DNA of 64,000 nucleotides from Streptomyces resistomycificus. Lineage in GTDB: Bacteria > Actinomycetota > Actinomycetes > Streptomycetales > Streptomycetaceae. Every line of letters starts with the position of its first letter. Position 1 is the stretch's first letter. Of this stretch, positions 53,169 to 61,895 are shown piece after piece. Under the pieces are notes generated by a model that saw only the letters and a program-made list of their open reading frames with translations, did not search any database and was not told where the DNA came from. Where the stretch lies: positions 999,395-1,063,394 of the forward strand of contig NZ_KQ948988.1 in the NCBI RefSeq assembly GCF_001514265.1, written 5' to 3'. Made by a program: the position numbers and the translations under genes.

Positions 53169-54494
53169 TCAGCAGGACCGCAGACGGTCCAGGAACTCCG
53201 GCACCCCGTCGATAGACTTGTACGGCCGGAACGCCGGTCCCAGGTCCCGCACCAGCTTCACGCATCGGTCAGCACCGATACGTTGTGCCAGGTCCAGCGA
53301 CTCGTTGGAGACCGCAAGGGCCTGTTCGACCTCCCGGGCCTGAAGCAGGGACCGCGCCTCGTACGTGCGGAACACTCCCCGTGTCTTGTCCCGCGAGCGC
53401 GGGAGCAGCGACAACCCCTCTTCGATCCGAGCCCGTGCCTCTTGTGTCCGGCCGAGATCGAGCATGCACTGACCGGAGTCCACGGCCAGATCTGCGGTGC
53501 TCATCCACCGGCACCAGGACGGCGCCGGGTCTGGGGTATCCGTCAGCAGCGTCGCCTCGGCCGCGCTCAGGTCCTGGTGGCATGCGCCGGCGTTTCCCAT
53601 CGCTGCGTGTGCGCGGGCCCGGCGCAGATGGAGCGCCGACCGCGCCGTGGGATGCCGAGTGTGGATGAGGGCCTGGCTCAGCGGCTCGACGGCCGACTCC
53701 GGCTTCCCAAGCCAAATCGCCTGGTACGCGAAGTCCGACAGGACCCCCGCGCCTTGATCCCGGTCCCGGGCGGTGTGCGCATTGGACAGCGCCGCGTTCC
53801 ACAGCTTCCCGGCCGCGTAGTGCTGGCCCTGGTCGAACCGGTACCAGCCGCAGGTGCTCGCCAGCGACGATGCCAGCAGATGCAGACGGTGCCCCGTTGG
53901 TTCGCTGAAACGGCCGCCTTCCAACAGGTCCGTGACCGTGTCCAGGTGCGCCTCGGCCATCTTGATCATGTACTGGCGTTTCTCCGTCGGCAGTGCCGAC
54001 AGCTTCGTGCCGGTCTCCTCGAGCCAGCTCATCAGCTCCTCGTCAACGTGAGTGCCGTCGGCGGCAGCTGTGAGGCGGTCGGGTTCCAGTTCGGCCCACT
54101 GCGAGGCGAGCCCCGCCAGAGCGAGCGCACTGTAGGTCAGGAAGGTGCGGCGTTCGCGGTCCATCACAGCTCTCTGTGCATGTCGAAGGGCGTGGACGGT
54201 GTACGCCGGCCCGAGTGGCACCGGCTCCTCACGGCCGGGTAGCCAGTGAGGCCACGGATAGCGCTCAAGGTCGGAGACCGGCACGTCGAAAGCGTCAGCG
54301 ATGAGGAGCTGCGATTCGGCATCGGGTTTCTTCCGGCCGTGCTCCCACCGGCTGACGGCGGCCTTGTCCGCGCCGCACCGCAGTCCCTCCGGGCGCATCC
54401 GCGCGGCCCTGTGCATCCGGGCCACCAGATCGCTTTGAGACCAGCCGCGCAGGAAGCGCGCGTACGCGAGGGGATGCTGGATCGGTTCGTCCAC
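53169..54494 (-). CDS. XRE family regulator with TPR-like repeats
   Basis: 441 residues from GTG 54494 (VDEPIQHPLAYARFLRGWSQ). The N-terminal HTH is 'WSQSDLVARMHRAARM' followed by 'GADKAAVSRWEHGRKKPDAE'; the remaining about 330 residues are TPR-type helices ('EARARIEEGLSLLPRSRDKT'), as in Streptomyces regulators that bind signalling peptides or ligands. It is divergent from the RmlB-like gene, 187 bp apart, and probably controls that cassette. A TTG at 54563 is in frame but less likely. Confidence 0.85.
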   Translation of the reverse strand: MDEPIQHPLAYARFLRGWSQSDLVARMHRAARMRPEGLRCGADKAAVSRWEHGRKKPDAESQLLIADAFDVPVSDLERYPWPHWLPGREEPVPLGPAYTVHALRHAQRAVMDRERRTFLTYSALALAGLASQWAELEPDRLTAAADGTHVDEELMSWLEETGTKLSALPTEKRQYMIKMAEAHLDTVTDLLEGGRFSEPTGHRLHLLASSLASTCGWYRFDQGQHYAAGKLWNAALSNAHTARDRDQGAGVLSDFAYQAIWLGKPESAVEPLSQALIHTRHPTARSALHLRRARAHAAMGNAGACHQDLSAAEATLLTDTPDPAPSWCRWMSTADLAVDSGQCMLDLGRTQEARARIEEGLSLLPRSRDKTRGVFRTYEARSLLQAREVEQALAVSNESLDLAQRIGADRCVKLVRDLGPAFRPYKSIDGVPEFLDRLRSC

Positions 54495-54681
54495 GGAATC
54501 AACCCCATCATCGACGGCTACCCCGAGGGTAGCGAGTACACGTCCGGGACAACCCCGGGACAACGCCCAACGACTGTTCGGATGAGGGCAGTTGGGCTGT
54601 ACTCGTTCATCCCCGGAAGCGTTCGACGCTCATCCGGACACCTCCCGCACACAAAGCGACGCACACTCTTCGGAGGCTTCC

Positions 54682-55701
54682 ATGGACAGACTGCTTGTCA
54701 CGGGCGGGGCCGGGTTCATCGGCTCGCACTTCGTCAAGCGCATCCTGCGGGCCGACGACATTGGCCATGTGACGGTGCTCGACGCCCTCACGTACGCGGG
54801 GCGCATCGAGAACCTCGGCGAAGCGTTCCACCCGAAGCTGACGTTCGTCCACGGCGACATCCTCGACGCCGACCTGGTGGACGCCCTCCTGCGGGAGCAC
54901 ACGGCGGTTGTCCACTTCGCCGCCGAGTCGCACGTCGACCGCTCGTTTGACGCCGCCGGCGCCTTCCTGTCAACGAACGTGCTCGGCACCCAGACCCTTG
55001 TGGACGCGGCGATGCGGCACAGCATCAGCAAGTTCGTGCACGTCTCGACGGACGAGGTCTACGGGCCGCTGCCTCAAGGATCCGCCACCGAGGCCTACCC
55101 GCTGCGCCCGACGGTGCCATACGCCGCATCGAAGGCGGCCAGCGACCTGGTCGCGTTGAGCTACTTCCACACCTACGGCGTCCCGGTGTGTGTGACGCGC
55201 AGCTCGAACAACTACGGCTCCCATCAGTACCCCGAGAAGATCATTCCTCTGTTCGTGACCCGGCTCCTTCGAGGCGAGCAGGTCACTCTCCACAGCCGAG
55301 GCCAGCACGTGCGGAACTGGCTGCACGTCGAGGACAACTGCGCTGGCATCGAACTCGTCCTGCGCGGCGGCGCCCCGGGTGAGGTCTACAACATCGGCGG
55401 CGGCTCCAACTTCACGAGCAAGGAGCTGACCGGCCACCTCCTGCGTCTGTGCGGCGCCGACTGGGATTCGGTCACGTACATCCCAGACCGTCAGGCCAAT
55501 GACATTCGGTACTCGATGGTCTGGGACAAGATCGCCAGTCAGCTCGGCTACCAGCCCCAGCGCGACTTCCACGAGACCCTGTCCGACACGGTCGAGTGGT
55601 ACCGCCGCAACCGCGATCGGTGGGAGCCGCCCACGCGCAACTCCGCCACCCCGCACCCGCACGTCATCCTTGGCGCGACCCGGGAGCCGCAGCATGTCTG
55701 A
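54682..55701 (+). CDS. NDP-glucose 4,6-dehydratase (RmlB-like)
   Basis: 339-residue extended short-chain dehydrogenase. Its NAD motif is 'GGAGFIG' (8-14). Active-site T123-D124-E125 in 'VSTDEVYGPL' with Y147 and K151 ('YAASKAASD') mark a true sugar 4,6-dehydratase, which makes NDP-4-keto-6-deoxyglucose. ATG 54682 has CGGAGG eight bases upstream. First gene of a tight plus-strand cassette; the next ATG overlaps its stop by eight bases. Confidence 0.9.
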   Translation: MDRLLVTGGAGFIGSHFVKRILRADDIGHVTVLDALTYAGRIENLGEAFHPKLTFVHGDILDADLVDALLREHTAVVHFAAESHVDRSFDAAGAFLSTNVLGTQTLVDAAMRHSISKFVHVSTDEVYGPLPQGSATEAYPLRPTVPYAASKAASDLVALSYFHTYGVPVCVTRSSNNYGSHQYPEKIIPLFVTRLLRGEQVTLHSRGQHVRNWLHVEDNCAGIELVLRGGAPGEVYNIGGGSNFTSKELTGHLLRLCGADWDSVTYIPDRQANDIRYSMVWDKIASQLGYQPQRDFHETLSDTVEWYRRNRDRWEPPTRNSATPHPHVILGATREPQHV

Positions 55702-56920
55702 GCACTGGCCACAGAACGCGCTGATTGTGCTTGGCGCATCAGAAGAGGTGATCCCGCTCTACCAGGAGTCGCGACGTCGCGGAATTGCGACCATAGCGGT
55801 GGACATGCGGCCGGACGCCCCCGCGCTTCCGTTCGCCGACGCGGCCTTGACGATCTCCACCCGGAACACCGACGCCATCGCCGACGCGTTAGGCGACGCG
55901 CGCCCCGCCGGGATCGTATGCGGCGCGAGCGACGCTGCGCTGGCCAGTTGGCACGCCTTGAGCCTGCGGTACGGCACCGCCTACGTGTACCCCAAGGACG
56001 CACTCGCGGCTGGCGACAAGGCCGCTTTCCGTACGATCGCCGCGTCCTGCGGCGTCACCGGATACGAGTGGACCGCTTCGCGTGATCCGGACGAGGTGGT
56101 CGCAAAGTCGGCGGGGCTTCCCTTCCCGCTCGTGGTCAAGCCTGTGGACGGTTCGGGCAGCAAGGGTGTCACCCGCGTCACCCGCCCTGACGACCTGCCC
56201 GCTGCCGTCGCCTACGCCCGTTCCCACTCCGCCTCTCAGACCGTGATCGCCGAAGAGTTCGTCGAAGGCCGCCCGCTGGCCATCGAGGTCTTCATGCGGG
56301 ACGGCAGGGCGGTGCTGACCTGCATCAAGGACAAGGAGTTCGTCAACGGGGGCTTCGTCGTCAGGCGGCTGCGCACCACGCAGTTGCCCTTGGCGACACG
56401 CAACCAGCTTGAGGCCACCGTCGAGCGGCTGTGCCGCGCACTGGGCATCGTCGACGGGCCGGCGAACTTCGACGCCGTCCTCGGCGCAGACGGCAAAGAG
56501 CGTGTCATCGAAGCCAACACGCGTCTGGGCGGTGACGGCGTCCCGCGACTGCTCGCCGCAGCCTACGGCGTGGACGTCGTGCGTGCACTCATCGGGCTCG
56601 CGCTCGGTGAGCGGGCCGGCGGCCACCTGGTGCCAACGCGCGCCGCGCATGCGGCGCTGGAGCTGATCGGCTCACCGCTCGCCGTGGAAGGCGAACTGAT
56701 CGCATGGGAAGGGGCCGCCGAGGCGCGCAGCATCCCCGGGATCACTGATGTCGAGCTGTACGCCGAGCCGGGTGACCGCGTACGGCCGCACGACCAGTCC
56801 GGCCACAAGATCGGCCTGCTCGTCGCCGCCGGGCAATCGCCTGCCGACGCATCCTCTGCTCTGGATGCGGCTGGTGCACTGATCCGGCCGATAGTCCGGC
56901 CGATCAAGGGGGCGAAGTGA
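55694..56920 (+). CDS. ATP-grasp ligase
   Basis: 408 residues. The ATP-grasp core is seen in 'FPLVVKPVDGSGSKGVTRVT' (Lys and Gly-rich loop), 'IAEEFVEGRPLAIEVFMRDG' and 'VIEANTRLGGDGVPRLLAAA' (metal-binding E/N). The N-terminal about 110 residues are a Rossmann-like PreATP-grasp domain. Relatives of this carbamoyl-phosphate-synthase-like subgroup join amino acids or carboxylates by amide bonds. Its place between a sugar dehydratase and an aminotransferase suggests it attaches an acyl or amino acid to an amino sugar. Confidence 0.85.
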   Translation: MSEHWPQNALIVLGASEEVIPLYQESRRRGIATIAVDMRPDAPALPFADAALTISTRNTDAIADALGDARPAGIVCGASDAALASWHALSLRYGTAYVYPKDALAAGDKAAFRTIAASCGVTGYEWTASRDPDEVVAKSAGLPFPLVVKPVDGSGSKGVTRVTRPDDLPAAVAYARSHSASQTVIAEEFVEGRPLAIEVFMRDGRAVLTCIKDKEFVNGGFVVRRLRTTQLPLATRNQLEATVERLCRALGIVDGPANFDAVLGADGKERVIEANTRLGGDGVPRLLAAAYGVDVVRALIGLALGERAGGHLVPTRAAHAALELIGSPLAVEGELIAWEGAAEARSIPGITDVELYAEPGDRVRPHDQSGHKIGLLVAAGQSPADASSALDAAGALIRPIVRPIKGAK

Positions 56921-56951
56921 TCACGCCCATCTTCGCGACGAAGGGGGAGTC

Positions 56952-58109
56952 ATGACCAACCCGTCGAGGCCAAACTCCCGGCGCAACGCCAGCCCGTACC
57001 TGTACGGAGAGGAAGCCGAGGCGGTGGCCCGGGTGCTGGAGTCCGGGCAGTACGGGCACGGCGCTGTCACCGAGGAGTTCGAACGTCGCGTTGCTGACTT
57101 CCTCGGCATTCGTGATGCTGTAGCCGTCGCCTCTGGTACGGCAGCCCTGCACCTGGCTCTGATCGTCGCAGGGGTCGGTCCCGGTGACGAGGTGATCGTT
57201 CCGTCCATGACGTTCTGTGCGACCGTTCAGGCAATCCTGGCCGTCGGCGGCACTCCGGCATTCGTGGATGTCCACCCGGCCACGCTATGCGTAACCGACC
57301 AGCTCGTTATGGATGCCGTCACCGATCGCACGCGCGCCGTGATGCCGGTCCTGTTCGGCGGCCGAGCCATCGACCTCTCCCGTGCACGCAAGGAGCTGAC
57401 TGCCCGGAACATCGTCATCGTGGAGGACGCCGCGCATGCTTTCGGCTCCCGCAGCGGCACTCGCAGGGTCGGCGCGACCGGTGACCTCACCTGTTTTTCT
57501 TTCGGGCCGATCAAGAACCTCACCTGCGGCCAGGGCGGCATGGTCATACCCCGCACGCCGGAAGAAGCCGACGCCATCCGTCGACTCCGGCTCCTTGGCG
57601 TCGTCCAGTCCCAGGCGCAGCGTGCGAACACAACCACCTACCGTGTGGAGTCCTTCGGCCTTCGGTACCAGCTCTCCAACCTCAACGCGGCCGTCGGTCT
57701 GGCCCAGCTCGCCCACTTCGGCACCACTGAGCGTGCCCGCCGAAACCTGTGGCGAACCTACCGGTCGGCGCTCTCCTCACTGGAGGGCGTGACGCCCGTC
57801 GATGTCGACCCCGACCATTCCGTGCCCCACCTGTGCCAGGTCCGAGTGAAGAACCGGGATGCGGTGTTCGCACACTTGCGATCCCAGGGTGTCGGAGTGG
57901 GTGTCCACTACCCGCCCAACCACAGTCAGCCCGCGTTCGCAGCCTGGAAACGCACGCTGCCCGCCACCGAGCAGGCCGCCAAGGAGATCCTGAGCCTGCC
58001 CTTCCACCAGCACCTCACCGAGCAGCACATCGAGCACGTGGTCTCCGCCCTCGGACAGGTCCTCAAGTACGCCGGAGGGACGATGTGTTCAACGACTGCG
58101 CCGCGCTGA
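56952..58109 (+). CDS. DegT/DnrJ/EryC1/StrS aminotransferase
   Basis: 385 residues from ATG 56952, with GGGGGAG upstream. PLP enzyme of the sugar aminotransferase family: 'AVASGTAALHLALIVAGVGP', PLP-binding D159 in 'VIVEDAAHAFGSRSG', Schiff-base lysine K188 in 'CFSFGPIKNLTCGQGGMV'. It would add an amino group to a keto sugar such as the product of the RmlB-like enzyme. 31 bp separate it from the ATP-grasp stop. Confidence 0.9.
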   Translation: MTNPSRPNSRRNASPYLYGEEAEAVARVLESGQYGHGAVTEEFERRVADFLGIRDAVAVASGTAALHLALIVAGVGPGDEVIVPSMTFCATVQAILAVGGTPAFVDVHPATLCVTDQLVMDAVTDRTRAVMPVLFGGRAIDLSRARKELTARNIVIVEDAAHAFGSRSGTRRVGATGDLTCFSFGPIKNLTCGQGGMVIPRTPEEADAIRRLRLLGVVQSQAQRANTTTYRVESFGLRYQLSNLNAAVGLAQLAHFGTTERARRNLWRTYRSALSSLEGVTPVDVDPDHSVPHLCQVRVKNRDAVFAHLRSQGVGVGVHYPPNHSQPAFAAWKRTLPATEQAAKEILSLPFHQHLTEQHIEHVVSALGQVLKYAGGTMCSTTAPR

Positions 58110-58161
58110 TCGAGGCGGGCACGGCGCTGCGCATCGGCCGACACCGCGCGTCACAGGCGAG

Positions 58162-59337
58162 TCAGCCGGATGCGGCGGACAGGATCACGTCGACGAGCCG
58201 GTCCGCCGCATCCGGCCGGCCGTAAGCCCGGGCCCGTTCCGCCATCTCGTCCCGCCGCGCGGGATCGGAGAGGAGCGGGCCGATGGCATCTCGGAGGTGA
58301 TCTGCGGTGACCTCACCGAGCAGGGCGACGGCGGCCCCGGCCTCCTCCAGATGGCGGGCGTTGTATGCCTGCTCGTTCCCCGCCGAGGAGGCCAGCGGGA
58401 TGAACACGGCCGGCTTGCCGAGCGCAGTGAGCTCGGCCAGGGTCCCGGCCCCACTCCTCGACACCACGACGTCCGCGAGCGCGAGGACGTCGGGCAGCTC
58501 CGGGCCGACGAACCCAGCCAGGTAGTACCGGCCAGCCAGCGGCGCCGACAGGGTTGCCGCGTACTGCCGCAGCTCCTCGACGTTGTCCGGCCCGCACTGG
58601 TGGACCAGGTTCGCCCGCTCCAGCAGCCAGGGCAGAGCGTCCCGCACGACGCCGTTGATCTGCTGGGAGCCCTGCGCGCCGCCGGTGACGTACACGGTCG
58701 GCAGCCGCCGGTCGAAGCCGTGCAGGCCCAGCGCACCCACCGCCTTGTCCGGGTGCCCGGCCAGCACCTCCGGCCGGATCGGGTTGCCGGTGACGACCGC
58801 AGCGCCCCGTACCGCCTCCGGCAGAAGGGGCAACGTCGACTCCGACGACACCGCAATCCGCGTCGCCGAACCGGCCAGCTTCCGGTTGGCCAGACCCAGG
58901 CGCACCGTCTGCTCATGCAGCACCAGCGGACGCCGGCACATACGCGCGGCCAGCCCGGCGGGGACGGCGACGTAGCCGCCGGTGGCGAGTACCACGTCCG
59001 GCCGGAAGTCCGCGACCAGCTTCCTTGCCTGGGCCACGCCGAGCGGCACCCGCGCCATGTCGCGCATATTCGACGCCGACATCATCATGAGGGGGTTGCT
59101 GGAGCGGCGGATCTTCCCCGTGGCCACGGTGGCGAACGCGATCCCTTCGGCGGGCGCGACACGCGCCTCCAGGCCATCGGCAGTGCCGATCCACAGCACC
59201 TCCAGTGCCCTCCCCTCGGCCGCCAGTCGATTCTGCAGCGTGCGGATCGCAGTGAGGGCCGGGTAAGTGTGGCCGCCAGTGCCTCCTCCCGTGACGATGA
59301 GGCGGAAACTGTTGACGCGACAGGGTTCACTCTTCAC
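58162..59337 (-). CDS. MurG-like glycosyltransferase
   Basis: 391 residues from GTG 59337. 'LIVTGGGTGGHTYPALTAIR' and 'VYVTGGAQGSQQINGVVRDA' are the two glycine loops of the MurG (GT28) fold, and 'VVSRSGAGTLAELTALGKPA' is the donor-binding site. MurG itself transfers GlcNAc onto lipid I and normally sits in the dcw cluster; this stand-alone paralogue, convergent with the aminotransferase across 52 bp, more likely glycosylates a specialised acceptor. Confidence 0.85.
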   Translation of the reverse strand: MKSEPCRVNSFRLIVTGGGTGGHTYPALTAIRTLQNRLAAEGRALEVLWIGTADGLEARVAPAEGIAFATVATGKIRRSSNPLMMMSASNMRDMARVPLGVAQARKLVADFRPDVVLATGGYVAVPAGLAARMCRRPLVLHEQTVRLGLANRKLAGSATRIAVSSESTLPLLPEAVRGAAVVTGNPIRPEVLAGHPDKAVGALGLHGFDRRLPTVYVTGGAQGSQQINGVVRDALPWLLERANLVHQCGPDNVEELRQYAATLSAPLAGRYYLAGFVGPELPDVLALADVVVSRSGAGTLAELTALGKPAVFIPLASSAGNEQAYNARHLEEAGAAVALLGEVTADHLRDAIGPLLSDPARRDEMAERARAYGRPDAADRLVDVILSAASG

Positions 59338-59939
59338 CCGGCGCAGCCTACTGGGCCCCGATGGCTCTTCTCCGGCCGCCGGACCGGGCAACCGATGCCT
59401 CGGTCCACCGTCGAACTCGGGGTTGAGGTTCCCTACAGCGGGTCGCCGGGTGCGGTGATGACCTCCCGGCCGACTCCCACATGCGCAGCACACCTCGACG
59501 CCTCACGGCTGTCCAAGGGCCTGCGAGCAGAGCAGGCTGCCCGGCGCCCTCGACGTGCGTCTCGACAGCCGGGCGACGCAGCGGAGACTGACCACAGCCT
59601 TGCGCGGTGCCCGGCAACGGGCTCCGGCTCGGCGGGCGGTTCGACGGCCGCGGGCTCGGCCGGCTCGACGGCGTCAGCCTGCTCGGGGTCGTCGCCGCGC
59701 AACGACGCGGCGAGGGCCTCGATCTCGGCAAGGGCCTTCTCCGCGGCTTCGATCCGCTCTGCCTTCTCGGCACGGATGTTCTCGACTCCGGTGGCCAGCT
59801 CTCGAAGCCGTGATGGACGCTCTGACCGACATCGAAGGCGCTCGACCAGGCGGCAACACCATCGAGACCGGCATTCCTCTCGCCTCGTCGCCGCCCGCCC
59901 TCAGACAGAACGCATGACCAACCCATCGCCGACAGATGC
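59338..59939 (-). pseudogene. Coiled-coil protein remnant
   Basis: A minus-strand stretch at about 59620-59815 reads 'SRLRELATGVENIRAEKAER' then 'IEAAEKALAEIEALAASLRG' and an acidic Pro-Glu-Ala tail ('DAVEPAEPAAVEPPAEPEPV'). It is clearly protein-like and coiled-coil, but the start is lost. The rest of the interval shows nothing recognisable. Confidence 0.4.
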
Positions 59940-60413
59940 CTATCGAACAGGACCGCGCTCATCAACCAGAACGGTAGGCTCCGACAGGAACACGTTCGAG
60001 TCGACGGGCCCATAGGCAACGTTGAACGTGTCGAGCCAGTACGACCAGCCCCGTATTCCAGCGGCGCTACTGAACCGATAGTTCAACTGCCAACGGACCC
60101 AGTGCCCCGGGCCCAGGCGCACCGCCGGCGGCCGCCGCGGGCGCGGCGGCAATCCGAACAACGGCTCCACACGCGCCAGCACCCGGAGCCGATCACCCTC
60201 GTCTCGCAAACTGAGTCCGACCCGTCGCAAGTCCCTCTCGCTCTCATGCGGCTCGAAACCGTCACGCTCGGACATCTGGATGACCTGGGCGAAGGAAGGC
60301 AGCACCGGTGACACCAGGAACCCCGTTGGCGCTGAATTCCTGCGGGCAGCAGCATCACCGCCCCTGGAGTGCTTCGTCCAGGACGTCCTGATCCACTGCA
60401 CCGTGATCTCCAC
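59940..60413 (-). CDS. Hypothetical protein
   Basis: 157 codons from ATG 60413 (MEITVQWIRTSWTKHSRGGD). The C-terminal part is coherent: 'LRRVGLSLRDEGDRLRVLAR', 'LGPGHWVRWQLNYRFSSAAG' and 'YWLDTFNVAYGP'. I do not recognise a family. An internal ATG (MSERDGFEPHESERD) may be the true start. Confidence 0.5.
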   Translation of the reverse strand: MEITVQWIRTSWTKHSRGGDAAARRNSAPTGFLVSPVLPSFAQVIQMSERDGFEPHESERDLRRVGLSLRDEGDRLRVLARVEPLFGLPPRPRRPPAVRLGPGHWVRWQLNYRFSSAAGIRGWSYWLDTFNVAYGPVDSNVFLSEPTVLVDERGPVR

Positions 60414-61439
60414 TGCAACCGCCTCTCGCCCGGGACACTACGGCGACCACAGCCTGAACGGCACCCTGGTTTCGGCGCGCTGCCTACGACTGGGAGAAGG
60501 CCGGGACGGACTGGTTCTCGGCGGCCCGGTGGGAAGAACACGGTCGGCTCACCGAGTTACGCCGAGCGCTTTCAAGGAAGCGTGGCAGGCAAAACGCGCA
60601 CCAGACCGCGCCTTCCAGCAAGCCGCACGGCGAGCCCGGGGAACAGAAGAGCCATAGAGATCGCCCCACACACGGCAATCGGCCCGCCCCATGCCGCAGG
60701 CTCCGCATTCGAGGAGACCTTGAAGGGGCTCGCGGGCTTCGCCCTGGAGTGAGGCGCTGAAGGTATTCGCGGACGGACCGTGGGAGACCATCGTCCTGGT
60801 GACACCGGCCGACTGAGCGCGGTTGGCGGTGGCCCGGGCGTGCGGGCACCGCGTCCGCGTCCGCGCCGGCTTGGCACGGCGAGAACTCGGCCGGAGTGAA
60901 AGCGAGTCCCGGGCAGAACCCAAGGCGCTCCCACGCTCGTCGTGACAGGCGGGAGACCGGTCCATGAAGCGTATGGCGCCTTTTCTGACCTGGCTGTTGT
61001 CGACCTGGTGGCCCACGATGACGAGACGGCACTCGCCGGCCAGGCCGCCGCCTGTGGGCGACCTCGCCGGCTCATCGGCCTACCAATCCGGCCAGAGCCT
61101 GGCGTACCGCTAGGCCCGTACGCCGATCCCGCGGCTGGATCCCGCCGGGCGCCCGGGCACGAAGGGCCTGACCCCTCACCTCGGGGGAGTGTGACGGGCC
61201 AGGGCCGACTCAACGGTGCACACCGAAGCCGGCTTGACCGCACTGTCAGGCGTCGACCTCGCAGACATGGACGAACTGCTGTCTCCGGGACGCAGCACAG
61301 GGGGAGATGGTCTCCGGGGCGGGGCAATTACGTCATTGCAGGCGTACAGGGCGTCTGAGCTGCTCTAGTGTGTGGCCAGCTTGGAGAGCAGTGGCCGGGG
61401 GCACTCACGTCGCGCGGGGGTCTGGTTCGGGGGTGTGGT
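60414..61439. other. No confident gene; possible short remnant
   Basis: About 1 kb. On the plus strand near 61213-61365 one frame reads 'TVHTEAGLTALSGVDLADMD' with no start codon, ending at a stop near 61370. It may be the tail of a small protein. Otherwise only short low-bias frames are seen. The AT content does not suggest a strong promoter except directly before 61440. Confidence 0.35.
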
Positions 61440-61877
61440 GTGGCTGAAGTCGAGCGGTTCGATGCGTTCATCTCGTACGCGCATATCGATGCGCCGTGGG
61501 TATCCAAGCTGGCAGACAACCTGCACCGGCTGGGCCTGGATGTGTGGCTGGACCAGTGGGAGATGGTCGCAGGCCAGCGAGTGGCGACACGGTTGCAGGA
61601 CGGGCTGACGAAGGCCGGCGCCGTGGTGGCTGTTGTCAGCCGGAGCTGGGTGGAGTCCGGGTGGTGCGGCGAGGAATTCGCGGCCGCCGTGACTGCTGCG
61701 GTAGAGCACGGCAAGCCGCTGATCCCGGTTGTGGTGGGCGAGGTGGAGCTGCCGCCCTTCATCGCTTCCCGCTTTTACGTCGACTTCCGGCATGCCGCTT
61801 CTCCGGCCCAGTACGAGAGCCTGGTACGGCAGTTGGCGCAGGCCGTACGCGGCCAACCGTCGGCGCGGCGTCCGTAG
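61440..61877 (+). CDS. TIR domain protein
   Basis: 145 residues from GTG 61440. 'RFDAFISYAHIDAPWVSKLA', 'GLDVWLDQWEMVAGQRVATR' (with a candidate catalytic glutamate) and 'VVAVVSRSWVESGWCGEEFA' are the box 1, middle and box 3 regions of a TIR domain. The protein is almost only TIR. It ends at an amber codon; the same frame continues seven codons later as the CHAT gene. TIR domains of this sort cleave NAD+ or act as adaptors. Confidence 0.88.
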   Translation: MAEVERFDAFISYAHIDAPWVSKLADNLHRLGLDVWLDQWEMVAGQRVATRLQDGLTKAGAVVAVVSRSWVESGWCGEEFAAAVTAAVEHGKPLIPVVVGEVELPPFIASRFYVDFRHAASPAQYESLVRQLAQAVRGQPSARRP

Positions 61878-61895
61878 CGTGGCGAGCCGCTTGCA

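Noticed and set aside
51043..53265. 740-codon minus-strand frame spanning several genes
   Set aside because: It joins an unrelated remnant, the antisense-phase shadow of a clear lipoprotein gene (52092-52682), an IS5 remnant and a hypothetical gene; only parts of it are coding.
61213..61370. Possible FxSxx-COOH type small peptide before the TIR gene
   Set aside because: The helical 'LTALSGVDLADMDELL' resembles that family loosely, but there is no start codon and no FxSxx C-terminus.
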